Shown: positions 56,135-64,000 of the stretch, in pieces | Position numbering within the stretch: the stretch's first letter is position 1 | Layout of the letters: every line of letters starts with the position of its first letter | Origin: Acephala macrosclerotiorum | Lineage: Eukaryota; Ascomycota; Leotiomycetes; Helotiales; Mollisiaceae | DNA length: 64,000 nt | NCBI GenBank assembly: GCA_014904845.1 | Contig: MU119297.1 | Location: 1 to 64,000 of the forward strand | Reading direction: 5' to 3' | Made by a program: the position numbers and the translations under genes | Notes under the pieces: generated by a model | Told to the model about the DNA's origin: nothing | Database searches by the model: none | What the model saw: only the letters and a program-made list of their open reading frames with translations

Positions 56135-56907
56135 CTTGACGGGAAATGAAAACAAGACCTCTCGATCGTTGAACAAGAAGACAACGACAAGGAGTAAGAC
56201 GAGGGTCAGTAAATATATATCTCCCCAAACTCCCATCGCATTCACGTGAACTCCAATTTCTCCGTCTCCGTCCCTCACCCCAGGGATCAATCGAGAAGTT
56301 CACCAGCCTCCCGCAACAACCCTAACCCCTTTCCCACGGCCCGACTCTTTTTTGCGGAGTCCCCATCTCCCCATTGGTCATGCCACACCATCTGATTGGG
56401 GAAGCGGGGTAGCTGCAGCACTGGTTCAGGTGCGTGGCGCATTGCCCCATGCTGTGGCTGCTTGTGCCTGGAGTATTTGGCCGAGATGCGCTTCTTGGTG
56501 TCGGTGCAATCCTTTCTAGAGGCTCCGAAGATATGGCCGAGTATCGAGCCTCAGTGGCGCTGAATTGGTATTCCGGGGATTAGCATTGGAGTGGTTTAAG
56601 GGTGACGTATTAGTGAGCTGCGCTGAGTGGACAGTGTTAGCGATGTCTGACCAGGGGAACGATAGTCCCTGGACAGTGCCTCTCGGAGGCTGAACTTAGG
56701 GTATGGTTCGTCCCATCTCTTGTCGTCTGGAAAAACATGCAGGCAGCAATACGATTTGCCTGCTTTTCGTTCCAAGCATCTGGGAAATTCTGTTCCGAGT
56801 CACTTGGCAGCATTTTTGAAAATGAATGATGTATGATGGGAGAACAAACAAAACATATGATGATGGTAACCTAATAGTATTGCTTCAATATTTACCGATC
56901 AATGATA
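56135..56907. other. intergenic upstream of glucoamylase
   Basis: No gene is seen. It contains the glucoamylase promoter; a TATA-like TATATATTTACTG on the minus strand lies near 56218-56206, about 75 bp before the ATG. Confidence 0.45.
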
Positions 56908-57190
56908 TTAGTAGAGCCGCATTTCCGAATATTCATCCATGATATCACCATCCATGGCTCCACGCACATATACCTCACCCAGGAGGTCATACGTTCCTGC
57001 ACCTTCTCTTTTTGGAAGTATAAAGGGAACTTCCGATCTAGGAAACATGCAAATTTGATCTCCTATATTCACGACATTTGATGCGACAAGAATATGCCCT
57101 GCTGAAAAAAAATGCAAGGCGTTTACCACAAAGGGCTTTTGCCAAAGTCCAACAATACTAGGCCACGGTGTATTTATCGTTTGTAAAATG
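56908..57190 (-). pseudogene. HET protein C-terminal fragment
   Basis: The minus strand encodes NVVNIGDQICMFPRSEVPFI and LLGEVYVRGAMDGDIMDE. This is the conserved tail of many HET proteins (GDxICxFxGxxVPFxLR...GExYVHGxMDGE). Nothing upstream of about 57190 is readable because the sequence turns AT-rich, so the catalytic TIR-like HET domain is gone. A broken end or a RIP-mutated repeat insertion explains the loss. Confidence 0.7.
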
Positions 57191-57260
57191 GGATCCAAGC
57201 CCTTACGAAAATAATATTTTAAATTTTTATAAAAATTAAAATTAATAAGATAATAATAAG
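57191..57260. repeat. short AT-rich scar
   Basis: Seventy bases almost free of G and C separate the HET fragment from the membrane-protein pseudogene. This suggests a mutated repeat or a junction between two truncated sequences. Confidence 0.45.
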
Positions 57261-58777
57261 TTATATAATATGAGGAATATTTGTTGCCCATGTAGATATA
57301 TAAGCGCTTGGTGATAAGAAATAAAGAGTCCTGAAAACTTCTATAAGAATAAAAAGGCGTATTAGGAAGTAGGAAAGACCCGTAATAGCGATAAAACCCA
57401 TAGCAATATAAGCAAGATAAATTTTGCTTTTGGAAATTAGCTTAGGAAAGAATTGCCATACAGTCAAGAAGCCCGCAAAAAAAAACGAGGTAACCAAAGG
57501 AGGGTAATGCTGTACACAAGACAGACGCCGTCCTCCATAAGTTTTGCTCTATCTAGTTTGGAAAAGTGAAATTCCAAGCTGCCACGTGTATAGCCCCAAA
57601 GAGAGTAGTGCTTAAAAGGAGACTTAAATGTAACGCCAAACTTGTTGAACCTATGTCACCAAACAAAGTTTTGGGATAGGTATCGGGGACGTCTGAACTA
57701 GAGCCCCAAAGGCTGTCGTTAGGGAGAGGGGCACCCTTCATATCGAATGGAGGCCTGTAAATGCTCATAAAGAAACCAATCCCCTTGTTTCCCGGTACTT
57801 GGAGGACCTCTTGAGGAATATGCCCATTATATCTATGGATTGTATAAGGTGTTTGGATATCTTTCGGTTTGCTCCACTGCAGAGCATAAGTGATAACTGC
57901 GCATAGTGAGAAGGCTATGACAGCAAGCTCAAGCTGGGAGATTGCGAGACCTCTTGCCCAACGCACAATGACCTGCAAGGCATTCCAAGAGATCTGTACG
58001 ATCGCGATGATCTTAGTAAAAGAGTCACTTTTTGCTTTGTCCTGAATCTCATCAACAGTGATGGATGGCAACGTTGGAACGAGTTCTCTTTTCCTAAGTC
58101 TCCTTAGCTGATCGGCGTTTATGTGGAGAATGCCACTACATGCAGTGCATTTGTCGGTTACGGCAGTCTTCGATGGCCTAGGCAGCGTCTTCCCATGGAT
58201 TTTGCGGTCTAGCGATGAACTCTGGTTCTCGCAACTTTGATCAAGAGTGGGTCCATCGGTATTGGCTTCTGTGATCAATTCAGAAGTAAGAGTTGTAGAA
58301 TCCAGCGAGGTGCATCGTAAGACAAATCCTCCCATATCTGCGAAAAGACAATGCGTCAACGACCAAGGAACGTCATTCCTGCTTGGCCAAAGGCTCTATC
58401 TCAAGCTGCTGTATTTTGGCGTTCGTGAGGTTCCAAGCGGCTGAAGAGAGCAAAACCTCTGGAGCAGGCATAGTCACTAGCATCCATTTTAGCTTTGTCC
58501 AGAAGCCCTTAAGCATCCATTTCAAGTCTCCTCGCTAACCTGGTTCCCGTCCTTCCCTCTGTTCAGGAACATTTAGGTGTAGTATCGTCCATGTACACGC
58601 AAGTACGGTAAAAAGACAGCTCCATAGGATGTCGAGTGTGCCACGAGCATCTGGGGAGCCAACGAAATTGATAGAATGCTCCGGGCCCGGACAATGTAGA
58701 TTGAAGGTTGTGTATGCTTGTACTATGACTGCGGAGTTACAAAATAGAATGAAGATAGATTTGTTGGATAGGTGCAT
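57261..58777 (-). pseudogene. multi-pass membrane protein of an expanded fungal family
   Basis: ATG 58777 gives MHLSNKSIFILFCNSAVIVQ (signal-like), then GSPDARGTLDILWSCLFTVL and HLNVPEQREGREPG. An in-frame TAG (58535-58537) stands where relatives have Trp (EPGWRGD), followed by RGDLKWMLKGFWTKLKWMLV in the same frame. A 1-nt loss near 58385 shifts to DVPWSLTHCLFADMGGFVLR. TAG 57553-57555 follows NFTFPN, and another shift near 57490 leads to the last helices (KIYLAYIAMGF...LIEVFRTLYFLSP) and IPHII. The order and motifs match a large filamentous-fungal family of unknown function. At least four lesions make it dead. Confidence 0.75.
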
Positions 58778-59160
58778 TGTTGACTTCAAGTAGAGACTAT
58801 TAATGAGGTAGTGGCTTGGGGCGTTGTGGTCAGTTGATGAAATTGTGCAATTTGTAGCACTGTTGTACGGAGTACGTTCATCCTATTTAACCCTCCCATC
58901 AATGAGCTATTTATAGTAGTGCCAGGCCTACGCCTTGCGAGCACTGCTTCTGTATAGGGTAGGATATAAGACTTATTGGCTCAAAACCTGAATTCTAACC
59001 TTTGGGCGTAACGGCAGGCTCCGCCGTGTACGAAGGTCTGGCTGACTGCGCCACTCGTTAACCAAGATTTTTTGGCCCTTTTAAGACAAAATTGGCTTGG
59101 TATACACGTGATACAATAAAAGTGTAATGCGTGCATGCAGGGATAATGCAGCTAGCGCCT
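58778..59160. other. intergenic, weak tRNA-like remnant on minus strand
   Basis: The minus strand at about 59057-58993 has an A-box-like TGGCGCAGTCAG and a B-box-like GGTTAGAATTC about 50 nt apart, but stems do not form. It could be a tRNA-derived SINE relic or chance. Confidence 0.25.
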
Positions 59161-59295
59161 TAGCAATATGGCTTAGTTTAAATTCGCAAAACGTTTATAA
59201 CGCTAATAATTATATTAAAATAAAATATATAATATTATTATTATTATTATTATCATAAATATAATTTATAATACTTTTTACTATTTTAAGGCTTA
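59161..59295. repeat. AT-rich patch with (ATT)n microsatellite
   Basis: AT-rich DNA containing about seven tandem ATT/TTA units near 59233-59256, with the few G and C mostly as CG. It resembles the other RIP-like patches. Confidence 0.6.
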
Positions 59296-59805
59296 TTCCA
59301 CGTATAGCGCCATTTCCAAGATTCTCCAAAACTCCAAAACCCAACGACTTGTTTTGCGGTGCGGATCACGTGTGGTCAATATTATTCGGCAAGACACTCG
59401 GAGTGGAGTCACGAAACTGCAAGGGTGTGAGCCAATGGTTCTCAAACATGGGCGTTTTGAGTTCTTGCACTTGAATTTCAGCCGCGGCTTCGAGGCTGCT
59501 TTGGGATGACCTTCCAAAAAGGTCATCGACTCATCATCAATAAGTGCGTAAGAGTCTCAGAATGGAAACTCTACATCGTGCACCAGAAAGTGATCCCAGT
59601 TGCGAGGCTTCATGCGAGGATGGAAATCTGTCTCGCCCGTGGTCATGGGTAAAGTCAAAAGCAAAATCCGGGTTCTCGAACGACGATCATATTTGTAAGT
59701 ATAGATTGTAAAAGAGAAGGTAGCCTAGATCTAATACGCATCCCACGAAAGGTAGCCGATCTGCCCGACAACTTTTGACAATTCCTCAGACCAGACTCAA
59801 CCACC

Positions 59806-61293
59806 TCAGACGATTGAGAACACGCCGATTTCCGAGTTTAGGTACAGAGAGCCATCTAAAGTCAGTGGGTGGGCTTTAATTTCAGTCGGCCTCTCTTCGC
59901 TCTTCTGTGCTTTAAGCCCATCCAAAAAGAGCCCACACCTATCATTTCCGAATTCCATGATCCCAATCCGTTGGTACTCTCCCTGATTCTCGGCAGGCAA
60001 GAGACACAGTCCATGAACCAAACGATGCCCATCAAACTCATGGCCTGGACGTCTTATTACCGTTTTGGCTACTGGCAGGAAGCAGGACCTGCCAATATCG
60101 GCATACTCGACTGGTTCGTCGGGATGGATGAATGCCTGGAGCGTATGCGCCTCTCTTTCGAATCCTCCTTCCCATAGAGGCTTCTCCTTCTTCTTCGGCA
60201 AACCAGCGATGTAAATTGTGGGAGGTAATCGTAAATAAACTAGTTGGTCTGCCGGTGGCCAGTCAGGAGGGACCATAGCCAGTGGGTACAGAGTGCCACG
60301 CAATTTCAAATGGGCGTATTTCAAGCGGCCATGAGGCTGTTCACAATCCAATGGACTTGTGACGATTTCAAGAACCTCAATCATGCAGTCTTCGCTGTTT
60401 TGACTACAGTATATTCCACAGTCAATGTCTCCGAGTACAGAAGCCCAGGACCACGATGGAGCTTGATAGCTCTCGAGACGACTCGACGAACTTGTCTGGT
60501 GAGGTGGCCGAGCACCTACAATAGTTCTCTCCACAATGTCAGGCTCAGGGGCAGGTTTGTTGGTACGCATGCCTTTTCGTACATTCCACATAAGGTCGCC
60601 AGGAAGCGTCTTTTTCCAGAGTCCTGCAATCCATTCATCATTCAGAATCTCCGAGAATTTTTCTGCCACTCCCTTTATGGCTACGAGTCTGTCTTTCTCG
60701 AATGTGACTTCAGATCTACCATAGGTCGCAAGAACTTTGCATCAATCCTGATGACGCAATCTTTCAAGGTTTGCAACACCTTCCCCAGGTAAGACTTTCT
60801 TACTGTTTTGCTTGAATCCAGTGTAGGTGCTCAACTTTACTTCTTTCGGTAACCCATGGGGAAATGTCTCAGATGCTTCCAACTCTCGACATTCCCATAC
60901 TAGCTGATCGAACGTGAAATGGAGCACACGTGGGGAGAGCCAGCGCTCCTGGGTAATCCAGGCTCTTTGATTGCAGACAGATCTGTAGATCCTGTCTTCC
61001 CAAAAACGAAAGTCTGTAACGACATAAGATATCGATTGCTGCCCTTTCCATTGTGATTCGACGATGCAGGGCTCGATTACGTGGCGCGGCGAAATGAGAG
61101 TGGGTCCTGCAGCAGTTGCCGAGAGATTCAGAAGAGAGTTTGAATAGACATCTCCCATGGACATGGCTTCACGCTTCCAGTCCTCATCATCTCCTTGAAT
61201 GATACACAACGAGTCGATCCATAGGTATCTTACTCTGAATTTTCGAGCAAATTGAATTGCTTCCTCAAAGGTCAGAGGGAATTCTTGGGCCAT
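59806..61293 (-). pseudogene. HET-domain protein, 5'-truncated with one in-frame stop
   Basis: The readable frame starts at ATG 61293 with LTFEEAIQFARKF and YLWIDSLCIIQGDDEDW, the second HET motif. It continues to SVCNQRAWITQERWLSPRVL (third motif). The first motif (Y..LSY.WG) is missing upstream. In-frame TGA 60742-60744 follows RLRHQD, and the same frame resumes with CKVLATYGRSEVTFEKDRLV, YQAPSWSWASV and a complete tail to 59806. TGA probably replaces a Trp. The missing start coincides with a candidate LTR edge at 61350. This is the third broken HET sequence in the window. Confidence 0.82.
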
Positions 61294-61349
61294 AATTCTT
61301 TGCTTCCTTTTTTCAATATTCGATCTGTTTGTCGAGATAGATATGGCAC

Positions 61350-64000
61350 TGTTGGTGGTAGAGTGGCCAATAAGTCAATCAGTCAATTAATCAGTTGGCC
61401 ATTCGGCCAATTGAATGACTGATCAGAAACCGATCAATTTACTAGCTTAAATTATCAATTGATTAGTTAGCTTATAAGCTCAAAACTAAAAATAATGATA
61501 TATTATTTTGCAACAAAATTTATTAAACTAGCTCTAAAAACCAATTCTATTTTAATCGCACTACGTCTCTATCAATTGCTCAACGCTTTTTGATGCTACA
61601 AAGTCTCTCTCGTAAGACTAGAATTGTATAGAGTTATCTACTTAGAAACTGAAAAAAAAACACGCTTGTACTTTAAATTCATCGCAGAAATTGCAAGGAA
61701 ATCGTACGCTATTTAAACAAATTAAAACTATTTGATTTCTCTTTTCAATTAGTACTTAATAGCGCTTTTTTTAATATATTGTAATTCTTTTAGATATATA
61801 GTTTATTAATCTCTTGCAACAATTGGTATTTCGATTTCTTTTTTTTCGTTTTCTACAAAAATTGGCATTATTTTATTAAGTAACTTTTTAAAAAAATTGA
61901 TTTTCTTGGACTATTAAAAAATAAAAACTTTGAGAAATTCGCGGAATTTTAATACTACGATTTTTTTGTATTTATCGATCTACAATTTCTTTATTTTTGT
62001 TTTAATGAGTGTAACGTGTTTTATTAGATTTATTATTCTTTAATTGTTTTCAAAGTATTTTATTTTAAAACGAGAATATAAAATTATAATTATTATTTAT
62101 GCAATTGAAAAATCGATTTTATTGTAATACTTTTTCGTCGTATTTTAAGCGAGAGTAATAAATTTCTATATATCGAAATAGAAATAGAATTCGCCGTTTT
62201 TAGCGCATTACTCAAAATTTTCTCAATAATTAAGCAAAAAATCGAAAGCAAAAAAAATTTTCTATAAAAAATCGTAAGAAATTTTGTAAGTATTATTTTA
62301 TATATTCGCGTTACTTTTTAAGTTTTTAGTAATATGAAAAAGAGACTTTAAATAATCATAAATAATCTCTAGAATTGTCTACTTTTTATTGCTAATATAA
62401 TTTTATTTGTCAATCTTTTTATCGAACGACTTTTTCGATACTCGTAATTTCAAAGTGTAATTATCAAAAGTAATTCGAAATTCAAAAGCGCGACGTATTA
62501 TAGTGTAAAACGCGTTTCGGTATATATTACTATTTAAAATCAATTTCTAAGTCTTTTTTATTATAATATCATTATTATCGATTTATTAAAAAGTAATAAA
62601 AATATTAATACGCTTACTAAAAACTATAACGTAAATTATCAAATTATAAAGTTTTTTTAGTTTTTTACGTTATTTCTACAATTTTTAACGTTTACTCTTT
62701 TTTATTACTTTGAATTCTTCGTTTCAAATAAATTGATTTTAATCGTAAAAATAGAATTTAACAATAAAATTAAAAATATAATCGAAACAATAAAAGCGTC
62801 GCTTTTTAAAAACGAATAAAATCTTTTTTATAAACTCAATAAATATAGTATTATTATTTGGCGCGTTATTAAAAACGAAATAATTTAAATTGTTTTTATT
62901 AATATTAAATCGTTTAAAAAAAAAATAAAAAACGATACATTAAATTGAATATTAAAAACACGATATTAATTTGTATATTTAATTTTATTTTCTACGCAAA
63001 AAATACTAAAATAATAACATTTTAAGTATTATTATATATTCGCTATTGTAAATTGCTATAGTAAATTCTTATAATCAATACATCGAAATATCACTAAAAT
63101 ATAAAAAAATCGATCGAATATACTAATACTAGTTTTTTCGTGATCAAAGACCTTGAAAAAATTAATTAATCGTATAATAATAATACTATATTTATTAATA
63201 AAATATATTACAATACTAAAAAATGAGATTTTCTCGTATTTCGATTTTTAATTATCAAATAAAATAAATATTCTCGATTTAATACATTTAAACTTTTTTA
63301 TAATAATAAACTCAAAATAATAAAAGTATTTATAGATTCAATTTTTTATTGTAAAATAAAATTGTAATACAACGATAACGATTTCTTTATTGACTAATTT
63401 AAACAATCTCAAAAGTCGTTGAAACGTAGTTTTTCAATATTTAATATTATCGAAAATAATCTATTCCACGAACGCATTAAAAAACTTTTACTAGTAAAAT
63501 AATATGATCTTTTCGTATAATTCTTTGATAATACTAAATGATTATATTCTTTCAACGCTTTTATTTAATTTAATTCTTTAAGTATTTCTTTTTTTATTAA
63601 AACAATAAATTTTAAAAAAATGAGTTTTCGCGTTATTAAATATATTCGAATCGAAATAATATTCTTTGTATCTCGAGAATTCAAAATTATAATAATTTGA
63701 ATAAATTAATACTAAAAAATATAATAAAAAAAAAAACGTACTTACAAAGTTTATATATTTATAATAATGTAAATACTTTTTTTTTTTCTTCTCGTTATTA
63801 TTGATTGTATATTCAAAAAATTAAACTCAAGAAATTCGAAGTTTTTTAATTACTCTAGCGATATTATAATTTGATCGCAAACGAATTACAATAGTAAATC
63901 GATTATCGAATAAAAATCGTTATAATAAAGTGTGAAACGTAAGTATTTATTGCGCTAAATTCGATTAATGTCTTTAAACGATTCAATTCGCATTCGATCG
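61350..64000. repeat. gene-free AT-rich RIP-like block, candidate LTR edge
   Basis: From about 61460 to the window end the sequence is extremely AT-rich with no frame of note. Many of the remaining C and G form CG pairs. The left edge begins TGTTGGTGGTAGAGTGGCC at 61350, followed by a TTGGCC/GGCCAA inverted pair near 61403-61422. That resembles an LTR start. The block is probably a retrotransposon destroyed by RIP; its right end lies outside the window. Confidence 0.7.

Noticed and set aside
58993..59057. tRNA gene on the minus strand
   Set aside because: A-box and B-box-like sequences exist but no cloverleaf can be formed; kept only as a weak relic.
59293..59526. 77-codon minus-strand frame
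   Set aside because: No recognisable domain and low-complexity start in an AT-rich patch.
1..64000. Reassigned genetic code with TAA/TAG read as glutamine
   Set aside because: Many stops fall at Gln-like positions, but others replace Trp or Arg, frameshifts accompany them, and several long genes are free of internal stops and end normally.
1..64000. CRISPR arrays, rRNA genes, bacterial operon features
   Set aside because: No regularly spaced identical repeats or rRNA-like segments were seen, and introns show a eukaryotic nuclear genome.

Overview
The window looks like nuclear DNA of a filamentous ascomycete (Pezizomycotina). This rests on introns of 44-50 nt with GTAAGT/GTATGT-type donors and CTAAC/CTGAC branch points, HET and NACHT genes, Ty1/copia and Tc1 remnants, and AT-rich tracts typical of repeat-induced point mutation (RIP). 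A Leotiomycetes origin is a guess. No rRNA gene, convincing tRNA gene or CRISPR array was seen.

Left part (0-11 kb): a broken arginine/serine-rich gene, then a cluster of minus-strand zinc-binding proteins. Gene A (4149-5774) is intact. Its paralogue B (6683-8682) is dead, with two in-frame stops and a frameshift. An unrelated three-module zinc protein C (9613-10716) is intact. A and B share a 20-bp element upstream of their starts. About 7 kb with no recognisable gene follows (10.75-17.8 kb).

Middle (17.8-34.4 kb): a graveyard. It holds a copia gag remnant with a candidate short LTR and a long initiator-tRNA-Met-like primer-binding site, a HET pseudogene, a Tc1 transposase remnant next to an AT-rich scar, an FAD monooxygenase pseudogene, a broken polysaccharide deacetylase, a Zn2Cys6 fragment, a perfect 28-bp-TIR MITE, and a NACHT pseudogene with a damaged P-loop. 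Most identifiable stops replace Trp, Gln or Arg codons, which are C:G to T:A changes.

Right part (34.8-56.2 kb): mostly live genes. These are a 1,052-codon Cys-rich membrane protein with one in-frame TGA at a repeat-conserved Cys position, a secreted S41-type peptidase, an M81/MlrC-type metallopeptidase divergent from an MFS sugar-type transporter, a large fungal membrane protein, and a GH15 glucoamylase with a CBM20 domain. A series of diverged units, each with an AAGTATAAA core, lies at 50.9-53.5 kb.

End (56.9-64 kb): a HET C-terminal fragment, a multi-pass membrane protein pseudogene, a third HET gene cut at its 5' end and carrying a stop, then a gene-free AT-rich block to the window edge that probably starts as an LTR element.
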